A stretch of DNA of 64,000 nt from an uncultured Oscillospiraceae bacterium (lineage in GTDB: Bacteria > Bacillota > Clostridia > Oscillospirales > Oscillospiraceae): NCBI GenBank assembly GCA_934589525.1, contig CAKTOB010000004.1:44061-108060 (forward strand), written 5' to 3'. This document shows, in pieces, positions 1 to 8,110 of the stretch; the stretch's first letter is position 1, and each line of letters begins with the position of its first letter. A program made the translations under genes and the position numbers. The notes under the pieces are model-generated. The model saw only the letters and a program-made list of their open reading frames with translations, ran no database searches and had not been told where the DNA came from.

Positions 1-770
1 GTCCGGCGGGCAACGGTCTGTGTGGTTCCGTCCTCCGCCGCCAGGGTGACCTTTTCCCGATTGGGGCTTCTGCCGTTGAGATAAATCACATAGGGGTCGG
101 AGGGAATATTCCGCAGCTGCGCCAGCAGAGCCTCCGAGGTGCAGGCGGCGCGCTGGGAGGAAAGAATGCTGCCGTGGAAGTCCCCGAAAACGTACTCCCG
201 GTAGCCAAGCAAATTGTCTGGCTTTTTGCCCAGCTCTTCCAGAATGGCCTGGTAGCCGTAAAAGGCCCCCTCCATGGTCCAGCTGATCTCCGTCCGGAAA
301 AACAGATCCCGGCCGCCGTTTTCTTCCAGCTGGGGCAGCACGTTGATGACGTTCCCCGACTCCTGAAGGCTTTCTACAAAGCCTTCAAACTGTTCGGTCT
401 GTTCCTCATACTCCGGCTCCAACACCGCCCGGCCGGGGATGGGCAGCAGATATACGTTTTTGACCCCGGGGCAGGCGTTCTGCAAGGCCTTCGCTGCCTG
501 CAAGGCATAGCCGGCTTGCTGGTCAGAAATGCTGAGGAGCCGGAAGATCCGGTCCGTATAGGCCACCACCGTCTCCGTTTCCAGGATCTTCCGGTTGGAA
601 AGGCTCTGACCCTTCAATAGGCCGTTTTGTCCGTACCGGTCCCACAGCTCCGGCACATAGACCTTTTGGGCCTCCTGCACCCCGGTGGGGACGGCCTGGA
701 GAAACAGGCACAGCACCAGCAGCGGCAGCAGCAGGAACAGCGCAATTAAATAGGGTACTTTCCGTTTCAT
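1..770 (-). CDS. DHHW-like / AlgX-AlgJ-type protein, partial (C-terminus off window)
   Basis: The first 256 codons read MKRKVPYLIALFLLLPLLVL..., so there is an N-terminal membrane anchor or signal (residues about 4-24) followed by a soluble extracytoplasmic domain. The segment FFRTEISWTMEGAFYGYQAI aligns by eye with the conserved 'F-x-R-T-D-H-H-W-T-x2-G-A-x2-A-Y' motif of DHHW and alginate O-acetylation-type proteins. The two histidines and the Asp are not conserved (E-I-S), so acetyltransferase-like catalysis is doubtful. The start ATG overlaps the stop of the upstream gene (ATGA), so it is translated with the polysaccharide operon. The family assignment is inference from one motif and from the context. 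The rest of the gene is outside the window. Confidence 0.6.
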   Translation of the reverse strand, partial: MKRKVPYLIALFLLLPLLVLCLFLQAVPTGVQEAQKVYVPELWDRYGQNGLLKGQSLSNRKILETETVVAYTDRIFRLLSISDQQAGYALQAAKALQNACPGVKNVYLLPIPGRAVLEPEYEEQTEQFEGFVESLQESGNVINVLPQLEENGGRDLFFRTEISWTMEGAFYGYQAILEELGKKPDNLLGYREYVFGDFHGSILSSQRAACTSEALLAQLRNIPSDPYVIYLNGRSPNREKVTLAAEDGTTQTVARR

Positions 771-1792
771 GGCGCTTTTTCCTCCTCTCCCGTAAGCTTT
801 CCGCCGGTACCGGCGCTGACGTAGCCGTAGACCCGGTTCTCTCCGGCGCATTCCATGTTAAGTCTGGCAATCAGGGAGGAAATCTCCCCGGGTATGCCCA
901 CACCGGCCCCCTTCCCCAGGCGCACGCTGCCCTGGGAGAAGATGCTGCCGTAGACCCAGGCCCCTTCCTCCAGCAGCACATCGGCACCGGCAAAGATGTT
1001 GCCGTAGACCACGGCGTTTTTCATGACCCGCACGCCCCAGTCGCTGCTGATGTCCCCCTCCACTGTCAGGCCCTCCAGAATTCGCAGGTTGTGGCGGGTG
1101 ATGAGGTTGGCCTGCAGGTGGCCCTGTTCATCGGTCTGATGCTCGGAAACGCTGCGCAGGTCGTGGAGCATTTCCATATGCCGCTTGGAGGGAAGCGCCC
1201 TTGGCACCGCCGGGGCCGGGGCCTCCGGGGAGAGGGCCAGCCGTATCTCCGGAGCGTAGAGCCGCTGAAACCGGGTCCGGGGCCGGAGGGTCAGGACCTT
1301 TCCCGCCGAGGCGCTGAGGCCCAAATCACAGTCCGGGGCCACGGTCAGGTTTTCCTCTCCGTCTGCCCACCGCAGGCACCGGCAGCCCGGGGCCAGGGTG
1401 ACATTTTTCTCTCCGCAAAGGGCCCGGAACCGGGTGTTTTCCGGTAAGGCGGCATCCTCGGCGGCGTAAATCTCTTTTTCAAAGATGTAGGATTCCTGGG
1501 GGGCAAAGGCCCCTTCCAGTGCCAGCACCGGCTCTTTGACGGTGGGCTCCTCCGGGTTTAAGTCCCCGGGGAACAGGCAGTGCTCCTGCCGGGAGAGCTT
1601 TAGCATCCGGTCTTCCCCCACCGGCAGGGCCGCCCGGACTTTTTTCCGGAAGCTGTTTCCAAAATACCGGGGGTCCCGGACGTAGTCCTGCTGAATGTGC
1701 AGAACCTTCGAGGGCCTGAACTTACAGTACAGCGCCGCCAGCACCAGAGGCAGGCTGAAGAGCAATACAAAGGAGAAAACCAGCCATTTCAT
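767..1792 (-). CDS. Bactofilin-like polymer-forming protein with membrane anchor
   Basis: This protein of 341 residues has an N-terminal hydrophobic segment (about residues 3-22). A poorly conserved middle region follows. The C-terminal part (about 245-325) carries short beta-helix-like turns with repeated hydrophobic-Gly patterns (LEGLTVEGDISSD, NAVVYGNIFAGADV, GAWVYGSIFSQGSV), typical of polymer-forming cytoskeletal or hexapeptide-like folds. The start is placed at 1792 because a GGAGGG ribosome site lies just upstream and the ATG overlaps the glycosyltransferase stop by 4 bp. Lying between a glycosyltransferase and a DHHW-like protein, it probably scaffolds or shapes an exopolysaccharide synthesis complex. 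That role is inference. Confidence 0.6.
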   Translation of the reverse strand: MKWLVFSFVLLFSLPLVLAALYCKFRPSKVLHIQQDYVRDPRYFGNSFRKKVRAALPVGEDRMLKLSRQEHCLFPGDLNPEEPTVKEPVLALEGAFAPQESYIFEKEIYAAEDAALPENTRFRALCGEKNVTLAPGCRCLRWADGEENLTVAPDCDLGLSASAGKVLTLRPRTRFQRLYAPEIRLALSPEAPAPAVPRALPSKRHMEMLHDLRSVSEHQTDEQGHLQANLITRHNLRILEGLTVEGDISSDWGVRVMKNAVVYGNIFAGADVLLEEGAWVYGSIFSQGSVRLGKGAGVGIPGEISSLIARLNMECAGENRVYGYVSAGTGGKLTGEEEKAP

Positions 1793-3054
1793 TTGACTCC
1801 CTCCTTGCTCTGGGCAAACCGCACGGTTTTGTCCCACATGGCCGCCCGGCCCGTCAGGATGTCGGCAACGGCATCCACAAAGCCCAGGGAGATGTGCCAC
1901 ATGTAAAAGAAGAAATTAAACATCAGAAGAGGCAGCAGCAGGGCCTCCTTGGGGGTGCCGTCCAGAACCATGGAGGTGCCCACCTCAAAGAAGGGGGCGA
2001 AGTTTCCGAAGGAATCGTAGACCCCCAGGAAGAGGATGACCCACCAGCCGCTCATAATGTTCATTTCCCCCAGAAAGTAGAGGGCCATGGATACCAGCCA
2101 CCCCACCAGGGTGAACATGGGCACGGCATAGACAAAGAGGAGAAACACTCCGTCGATTTTCTGCATCAGGGTCATGTAAGGGGTCCGCAGGGTGGGAATC
2201 AGGTAGTGAAACAGCACCTGATTGTGGCCCCGGGACCAGCGGCGGATCTGCCGCCCCCGGATGTTCCAGGTCTCCGGGGATTCCTCGTAGCACTCGGCGG
2301 AGTTGGCGTAGAGCACCTTCCAGCCGTTGGTAAACAGCCGGTAGGTCAGCTCCGTGTCCTCGGCCAGAATGTTTTCCCGGAAGCCGCCGGTCTCCAGCAG
2401 ATAGTCCTTCCGGAAGCCGCCCACGGTGCCGCCGTACTGGGGCACCGCCCCCAGGTTATACCGGGCCTGCTGGTCCACCTGGTAGCCCCCGGAGCGCTCC
2501 AGGGTGATGAGGCGGGTCAGCATGTTTTTGTTGGTGTTGTAGGGAATGACCCGGCCCATGACCGCCCCCACATGGGGGTCCTCAAAGCCCAGGCTGATCT
2601 GCTTTAAAAGGTTCCGGGCGGGCCGGTAGTCCGCGTCGAAGACCACGATGATCTCCCCCCGGGCCAGCTTCATGGCGTCGTTGAGCCCCGAGGGCTTTCC
2701 CCGGCGGCCGGTGTAGCGGTGGAGGGGCCGGATAAAATCGTATTTGGCCCGGTATTCCTCCAGCATGTCCCCGGTGCGGTCGGTGGAGTGGTCGTTGATG
2801 GGGATGATCTCCATGAGATCCCGGTCATAGTCACATTCCAGCAAAGCATCCAGGGCGTTTCGCAGCACCAGCTCCTCATTGTGCATGGGGATCAGCACCG
2901 AGATGGTCTTCATCCGGCTGGTGACGATGTCGCCGTAGTACAGCCGCTGTTTGCCCAAAAGCCTGATCACCGTAAAGGTGAAATGCCGCAGGGTATACAG
3001 CAGCATTACGGCGATGATGAAATACATATACCCCTTTAAAATTCCTACGACCAT
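1789..3054 (-). CDS. Processive family 2 glycosyltransferase (BcsA/PgaC/NodC type)
   Basis: This 421-aa membrane glycosyltransferase has one N-terminal transmembrane segment (about 5-24) and a GT-A domain with the nucleotide-sugar motifs SVLIPMHNEE, IPINDHSTD (D88) and VVFDADYRP (D140, D142). It also has the acceptor motif AEDTELTYR (E232, D233), the processivity motif QIRRW (Q269-W273) and C-terminal membrane segments (about 303-330, 337-352, 370-392). The complete D, DxD, ED, QxxRW set indicates polymerisation and export of a beta-linked polysaccharide. ATG at 3060 is only one base from the GGAGG site, so ATG at 3054 (7-nt spacing) is preferred. The gene overlaps both neighbours, which implies translational coupling. 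The sugar cannot be told from sequence. Confidence 0.85.
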   Translation of the reverse strand: MVVGILKGYMYFIIAVMLLYTLRHFTFTVIRLLGKQRLYYGDIVTSRMKTISVLIPMHNEELVLRNALDALLECDYDRDLMEIIPINDHSTDRTGDMLEEYRAKYDFIRPLHRYTGRRGKPSGLNDAMKLARGEIIVVFDADYRPARNLLKQISLGFEDPHVGAVMGRVIPYNTNKNMLTRLITLERSGGYQVDQQARYNLGAVPQYGGTVGGFRKDYLLETGGFRENILAEDTELTYRLFTNGWKVLYANSAECYEESPETWNIRGRQIRRWSRGHNQVLFHYLIPTLRTPYMTLMQKIDGVFLLFVYAVPMFTLVGWLVSMALYFLGEMNIMSGWWVILFLGVYDSFGNFAPFFEVGTSMVLDGTPKEALLLPLLMFNFFFYMWHISLGFVDAVADILTGRAAMWDKTVRFAQSKEGVK

Positions 3055-3821
3055 TCCCATTCCTCCTTTCCCTTGGCAGAGTCATAGAGGTTGACCATGC
3101 GGTTGATAAAGAGTCCGTAGAGCATGACTAAGTACAAAAAGTCGAACATGGGCCCGAAGGTGAAGTACATGACGGTCATGTAGAGCATGGAGTACCGGCT
3201 GAGCAGGTATAAAAACAGGGTGTAGCGCACCAGGCCGAAGACCCAGCTGTAGGCAAGAACTCCGGCGATGGTCCCCAGCTTGAAGCCCAGGCCCCGGTCC
3301 CCTAAAATGGAAGTGACTCCGGCGGTCATTACCAGAAACACCACCCAGATGCCCACCTCCTGAATCATGTACAGCTGGGAAAAGTCCTCTAGGTCATAGG
3401 GAAACAGGTCTCCGGCAAAGAGAAACCAGAGGCTGGACACCAGGTGAATACCGGCGTTGATGGTCAGGTAAATGCTCACCGGCCGATTCCTGGTGGGAAG
3501 GGTCAGGCACAGGACCATGATGGCCAGGCTCAACAGGCCATTATAGATACACAACTGGGCCGTAGGGGTCCCGGCGGTGCCTTTGAGATAATAAATCTTG
3601 TCAAACAGCCGGTTGGGCCAGGCCTTCTTATACATGACCAGGCCTTGAGACTGCAATATCTTGGAAGCTATATTGCAAAATGCCCCGGTGATCTCCGGCA
3701 TGAAGAAAATCAGAAGAAAAAGACCCGGAATTACCACCGACAGAAACAAAATAAGACTCCGCTTGGGGGTTACGCGCAGTTTCCGATAGGTTCTGGAATA
3801 GTAGATTTTATTTTTCGTCAC
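3045..3821 (-). CDS. Polytopic membrane protein, first gene of the polysaccharide operon
   Basis: About 258 residues with a basic cytoplasmic N-terminus and roughly six hydrophobic segments, among them SLILFLSVVIPGLFLLIFF, LLSLAIMVLCLTL, LTINAGIHLVSSLWFLF and VGIWVVFLVMTAGV. No catalytic motif is recognised. The reading frame also contains ATG codons at 3848 and 3827. GTG at 3821 has the best-spaced Shine-Dalgarno (AGGAGG, 7 nt), whereas ATG at 3827 is only one base from it. The end overlaps the glycosyltransferase start. It is probably an accessory subunit of the exopolysaccharide synthase. The true start and function are uncertain. Confidence 0.6.
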   Translation of the reverse strand: MTKNKIYYSRTYRKLRVTPKRSLILFLSVVIPGLFLLIFFMPEITGAFCNIASKILQSQGLVMYKKAWPNRLFDKIYYLKGTAGTPTAQLCIYNGLLSLAIMVLCLTLPTRNRPVSIYLTINAGIHLVSSLWFLFAGDLFPYDLEDFSQLYMIQEVGIWVVFLVMTAGVTSILGDRGLGFKLGTIAGVLAYSWVFGLVRYTLFLYLLSRYSMLYMTVMYFTFGPMFDFLYLVMLYGLFINRMVNLYDSAKGKEEWEWS

Positions 3822-3827
3822 AGCCAT

Positions 3828-4192
3828 TCCTCCTTTCGTCCCCGCCATAAAGCGTATGCATATGCAGCCGCGCCAATGCCGGGCCCGCCGTCCATTCGGC
3901 GGCTTGTGTATAAATCAACTATATGTTTGGTTCTATAGTACCATACCCTCCGGGATTTATCAATGCCGCTCTTGGAAGTTTATGCAATATGTCAAAACGC
4001 CACTTGCGAATTTCCTCAACCGGACCGCCTTTTTGGACCCGACAGGCCCATTTCCAAAAAACGTACTGATAGAAATCTCATAATGGGGAATTCCGGCCGC
4101 CGGGACACCTTTGGCAAAATGCACAAAATTCTGACCCTTCGGCCCCTTGGTTTCCATATCCCCCCGGGGGGCTTTTAAAAAAGAAAAAGATG
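3828..4192. other. Divergent intergenic region
   Basis: About 365 bp between the minus-strand polysaccharide operon and the plus-strand methyltransferase. Open frames here are short, lack ribosome sites and overlap on both strands, so no gene is called. It must hold the promoter of the polysaccharide operon. A minus-strand TTGACA is visible near 3991-3996, but no convincing -10 box lies at the right spacing. Confidence 0.5.
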
Positions 4193-4201
4193 TGCTATGA
4201 T
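4193..4201 (+). promoter_or_regulatory. Extended -10 promoter for the methyltransferase
   Basis: TGCTATGAT fits an extended -10 element (TG-n-TATGAT). The -35 region (TTTTAA, 17 bp upstream) is poor. It would give a 5' leader of about 40 nt ahead of the ATG at 4248. Confidence 0.45.
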
Positions 4202-4247
4202 GAAAAAAACGCCCCGGCGGCCCCGGGGACCGGAAGGAGCTTCCCCC

Positions 4248-5153
4248 ATGGATAAAAACGAGATGATCGCCTATTTTGACCGCTGTGCCCCCCGCTGGGA
4301 CCGGGAAAACCGGGCTGACCCCGCTGTCGTAGAGGCCATTCTGGACAACGCCCAGGTGGGCGAGGGCCAGGATGTGCTGGACGTGGCCTGCGGCACCGGG
4401 GTGCTCTTCCCCTATTACTTAGAAAGAAAGGTCAGCAGCCTTACCGCCATTGATCTTTCCCCCGCCATGGTAAACATCGCCGGGGAAAAGGCGGCGGAGG
4501 CCCCCAATGTCACCCTGGTCTGCGGCGACGCGGAAGCCTGGAAGCCGGACAAAAAGTTCGACTGCATTGTGGTCTACAACGCTTTTCCCCACTTTCCCTA
4601 TCCCAAGCGGCTGCTGAAAAATCTGGCGGGGCTTTTAAAAGAAGGGGGCCGCCTGACCGTGGCCCATGGGGCAAGCCGGGAGACCATCAACGCCATGCAC
4701 GAAGAGCAGGCCGCCGCCGTCTCCCAGGAGCTGATGGAGGCCCAGAAGCTCATGCGGCTGTTTGATGCCCACTACGATGTGGAGGTCATGATCTCCAATG
4801 ACCGGATGTACCAGGTGGTGGGCCGGAAGCGGGACTTGCTGGCCCACGAGCACTGCGGCGTCCCCCACACCCACGGCGGCCTGACCCACAGCCACACCCA
4901 CGGGGAGCTTCCCCACACCCACACCCCCGAGGCCGGGGCCACCCCCCTGGTAGAGCTGCTGACCCTGATGAAATACCTGGTCAGCCACAACGACGCCCAC
5001 GCCCAGGAGGTGGCAGACCTGGCCGGAGAACTCCTCACCGCCGGCAAAAACGTGGCCTACGATGAGATCATGGACGCTGTGGCGGACTTTGACACCGTCA
5101 ATGCCAAACTGGCCGCCATCTTAAACCAGCTGTCTACCGACGACGACCTGTAA
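4248..5153 (+). CDS. Class I SAM methyltransferase with His-rich linker and extra C-terminal domain
   Basis: This 301-aa protein has a Rossmann methyltransferase domain (about 1-195) with the SAM motif VLDVACGTG (43-51), the acidic strand end TAIDLS (67-71) and VCGDAEAW. Residues 200-226 are strikingly His-rich (HEHCG, HTHG, HSHTH, HTHTP) and probably bind a metal such as zinc, nickel or cobalt. A C-terminal helical domain (about 234-297) follows, with further His (SHNDAHAQE). The start at 4248 is chosen for the GGAAGGAG site 8 nt upstream; an upstream in-frame ATG at 4197 lacks one. The substrate is unknown. The gene appears monocistronic. A metal-related regulatory or cofactor role is inference from composition. 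Confidence 0.75.
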   Translation: MDKNEMIAYFDRCAPRWDRENRADPAVVEAILDNAQVGEGQDVLDVACGTGVLFPYYLERKVSSLTAIDLSPAMVNIAGEKAAEAPNVTLVCGDAEAWKPDKKFDCIVVYNAFPHFPYPKRLLKNLAGLLKEGGRLTVAHGASRETINAMHEEQAAAVSQELMEAQKLMRLFDAHYDVEVMISNDRMYQVVGRKRDLLAHEHCGVPHTHGGLTHSHTHGELPHTHTPEAGATPLVELLTLMKYLVSHNDAHAQEVADLAGELLTAGKNVAYDEIMDAVADFDTVNAKLAAILNQLSTDDDL

Positions 5154-5156
5154 ATT

Positions 5157-5208
5157 CACAATTGACAATGGACAATTGACAATTGGTTTAAGTTGACAGT
5201 TGACAGTT
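5157..5208. repeat. ATTGACAATGG / TTGACAGTTGACAG short repeat array
   Basis: A run of near-palindromic ATTGACAATGGACAATTG units follows the methyltransferase stop and continues as TTGACAGTTGACAG. The same unit recurs at 55486-55518 and, inverted, at 55602-55640, so it is a dispersed intergenic repeat. Confidence 0.8.
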
Positions 5209-5212
5209 ATCG

Positions 5213-5585
5213 GGGCTACCAGCCGCCCGCCACGTTGCAAATACAACCTGTGCGGTCGAGTGGTATCACGCAATGTAGCGGCGGCAACCTGCCGCTATAT
5301 ACGTTGTACATTTGAATTTGTAACAACCAATAAAAAACGTCTGTCATTCCGACCGAGCAGAGCGAGCGGAGGAATCCACTCAAGTTGCAAAAATCACCTG
5401 CGTAAGGTAAAATTTGCTGCTTGAGTAGATCCCTCCGCTCGTTTCACTAAGGCCTGAATGACATGTCGATAGGTGATACCATACAACCACGTGGGTTGTA
5501 TTCGTTACGTTGCTTGGTGATGAATCATCGCCGCTACATTGCGTGATTCTATTCAACCGCACAGGTTGTATTCGCTCCGTGGCGG
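5213..5585 (+). repeat. Composite intergenic repeat, copy A, with MITE-like palindromic core 5343-5462
   Basis: The core begins GTCATTCCGACCGAG and ends GGCCTGAATGAC, an imperfect inverted repeat of 120 bp able to fold into one long hairpin. It is flanked by smaller units such as CGCAATGTAGCGGCG and AATACAACCTGTGCGG. The whole block reappears in reverse complement at 53624-53930, and the core again at 63460-63582. No coding potential is supported. It lies at the 3' end of the DUF2357 gene and could act as a bidirectional transcription barrier. Confidence 0.85.
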
Positions 5586-5613
5586 GCGGCAGGTGGCCAA
5601 TATGTCCGCCCCC

Positions 5614-8076
5614 TTATTCCTCCGCGGCATATCTTTGCAGCTGGCGGAAGGTTGCATTGGGGTGGCGGGAGAACTCTGCAATACTACAGCTTCCAACGTT
5701 TTTTCCATCCCGGAATACTTGAATTTTCCCATCGTCAAACAGGACCTTTGTGCTGCCCAGCTCAAAGCCGCCCTGGGCGCTTTCGCTGCGTTCCAGGGCC
5801 AGTCCGGTGCGGCGTTTCAGTTCCGTATAGAAGCGGTATTCTTCCTCGGAGCGCAGGAGCAGCTCGGGAACGACCTGGGCGTTTTCCAGAAGGAACAGGT
5901 TGGTAAACGCCCGGACGAAGCCGGATTCTTTGGGGAGGATCGGCTTTTTCAGCGGGAGCCATTCCCGGATCTGGTAACGGTAGTATAGATCCTCCGGGGT
6001 GCCGTGGGTCTGGGGGACTTCCCGGATGTTTTTACGCTTCACCAGGGCACTGCGCAGAACCTCGCCGTAACAGTGGATACCGGCATCGCCGGAGAAGACC
6101 CGGGGGGTCTGGAACAGGGCCACATAGTGAATGGGCAGATCCCCTTCCTGGATCAGCGGGGCAGGGATGTAGTAGAATCGTCCCTCGATACAGGCCTTCA
6201 GCTGGGCACGGCTTCGCAGGGTGCCGATCAGCACATCCCGGCGGTGCCAATCCACCTTGGCCAGTCGGGCTTCCATGCCGGTGGGCAGCGTTGCCCGCTC
6301 AAATGCGGATTCCGGGGAGTCGGAAATCAGCTCATCCAGCATTTCCGTTACCAATGCGGTGGCAGAGGGCAGGAAGGGCAGGGCACCGATGTTCACCTTT
6401 TCGATGCTGCGATAGAAGTGGTGCCTGCGGTATTCCTCCTGATCCTTATATGGGAACAGGACGTAAGCACCGAACATGGTGCGCTCATAGGGGGATGCCT
6501 CATTCTGGTAAACGATGGAATCCCGGTAGCGATGCATGGTGTTGATATCCTCTTCCTGGGGGCCGGGGGTCCCATAGAGCCTCTGGTAGCGGCTCCCTTC
6601 CCGGGCAGGGTCCAGCTTGTATTTGGCATCAAAAACATACTCGTAGTCGTGCTTTGCCCCCTTCTTTTTCAGGCTGAGCACGCTGTCCGGCCTTTGGGGG
6701 ACCGTTGCGCCGGAAATCTCCCCTGGATTGTAAGTCAGGGTGATGAGCTCGCCGTTTTCGGGGCTGCGATACCGCACACGGCTGCGCTGCCCCTTGACCA
6801 GGGACACGCACAAACCGTTCCCGGCCACCTTGATGATGTCCTGGGAAAGAAGCTGGTAGCGCTGCTTCATCAGGCTGTTCAGCTTGATGAAGCACCAGCA
6901 TTCGTAGAGCACCGCCAGGTCCTTCACCGAGATCTCAAATACACTGCCGGTGACGGACAGCCCGTGCTGCAGCAGCAGATAACAGCGATACAGCTCCCGA
7001 TAGCCGGGAGCCATGCCGAAAACCAGAGACATGCCGGAATCGGCCGGGGCCCCTTCCACCTCCCGGAGAAAACCGGTGTTGTATCGGCGCCGGATGCCCC
7101 GGATCATGGTGTCGAGTTGGTCCGCCACGGCATCGTCTCCTTCCCGACCCAGGGCTTCATACCGTTTTCGGAAATGCTCCAAACGCTTTACGGTGCTTTG
7201 GAGCATATATTTGGTCAGACGGTTTTCTTTGGTGTCATAAGTGACGTACTTTTTGACGGCAAGGGCCTTGTCCACCAAAATCCGGTTCCCGGAGCGCAGG
7301 GCATGGTCCGGATGCTTTTCGATCCACCGCAGGGTTTTCCTGTCTGTCCGCCGGATTTTGTGGCCGGGCAAAAGGGTGTGCTCTGTCTGCAAAATATGGT
7401 GGGGTTTTGCCAGCACCGTATCCATTGCGGCCAGAAATTCCCCGTAAATCTTCCGGATAATGGCAAAAAACTCCACAGGCGATGGCTGCCCTGTGGAAGC
7501 GATACCAAAAGAATCGTAGGTCTTTTTCAGGAAGTCAAACACCAGATTATAGACCTCTGCCGTCACATCCGCCACGATGGCCCTGTAGTCATCCTTGTAG
7601 CCGATTTTGGAGGGAAACACCTCAATGGTCAGCTTCAGATAGTTCTTCCCGTCTACCCGGATGAGGAAATCGGACATGCCGATTTCATTGCCGAAATGGA
7701 TCACGCCGGAGCACATTTCCCCTCTGCGGCCCACCGGAGTGACGTTTTTGCGGATGTTGTAGTTTTCGTGCCAAAATTCCACCTTGTGCCCGTTTTCCGG
7801 CTCCAAAAGGATCTCATAGTGCTGCTGCTCAAAGAACAGGGGCTGCATGCGGTACTGGCCCCAGGCAGCCCGGCCCAAGCGCTGCAAGGACACCGTTTCC
7901 GTGTCCCCGGCAAGCCTGAGCTCAAAGGGATCGTCACAGGAGATGCGGAGCGTGGCCTCCTTTTCCCGGAAAATGACCCCCGGAAAAGCAGGATGGGAGG
8001 CCGGCCCCTTGACGGTCACGGTCAAAAGCTCCGTCTGCAAATAGACCAGTTCCTCTGCCACCGTATTTTCATCCAT
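5614..8076 (-). CDS. DUF2357 / McrC-like PD-(D/E)XK nuclease subunit
   Basis: This protein of 820 residues has an N-terminal DUF2357 region and a C-terminal restriction-endonuclease-like region. Candidate catalytic residues of the PD-(D/E)XK fold are E392 (LYECWCF), D464 (QRPDSVLSL) and D483-A-K485 (YVFDAKYKL), in the usual order and spacing. The final 250 residues form an additional domain of unknown role. It lies 34 bp after a McrB-like AAA+ ATPase in the same operon, the classical arrangement of modification-dependent (type IV, McrBC-like) restriction. In that arrangement the NTPase translocates DNA and this subunit cuts. Target modification cannot be inferred. It is outside the spoVT island. 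Confidence 0.8.
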   Translation of the reverse strand: MDENTVAEELVYLQTELLTVTVKGPASHPAFPGVIFREKEATLRISCDDPFELRLAGDTETVSLQRLGRAAWGQYRMQPLFFEQQHYEILLEPENGHKVEFWHENYNIRKNVTPVGRRGEMCSGVIHFGNEIGMSDFLIRVDGKNYLKLTIEVFPSKIGYKDDYRAIVADVTAEVYNLVFDFLKKTYDSFGIASTGQPSPVEFFAIIRKIYGEFLAAMDTVLAKPHHILQTEHTLLPGHKIRRTDRKTLRWIEKHPDHALRSGNRILVDKALAVKKYVTYDTKENRLTKYMLQSTVKRLEHFRKRYEALGREGDDAVADQLDTMIRGIRRRYNTGFLREVEGAPADSGMSLVFGMAPGYRELYRCYLLLQHGLSVTGSVFEISVKDLAVLYECWCFIKLNSLMKQRYQLLSQDIIKVAGNGLCVSLVKGQRSRVRYRSPENGELITLTYNPGEISGATVPQRPDSVLSLKKKGAKHDYEYVFDAKYKLDPAREGSRYQRLYGTPGPQEEDINTMHRYRDSIVYQNEASPYERTMFGAYVLFPYKDQEEYRRHHFYRSIEKVNIGALPFLPSATALVTEMLDELISDSPESAFERATLPTGMEARLAKVDWHRRDVLIGTLRSRAQLKACIEGRFYYIPAPLIQEGDLPIHYVALFQTPRVFSGDAGIHCYGEVLRSALVKRKNIREVPQTHGTPEDLYYRYQIREWLPLKKPILPKESGFVRAFTNLFLLENAQVVPELLLRSEEEYRFYTELKRRTGLALERSESAQGGFELGSTKVLFDDGKIQVFRDGKNVGSCSIAEFSRHPNATFRQLQRYAAEE

Positions 8077-8110
8077 GGGTCAGCCCCCCTCTCTCGTTTT
8101 ATGATTCAAA

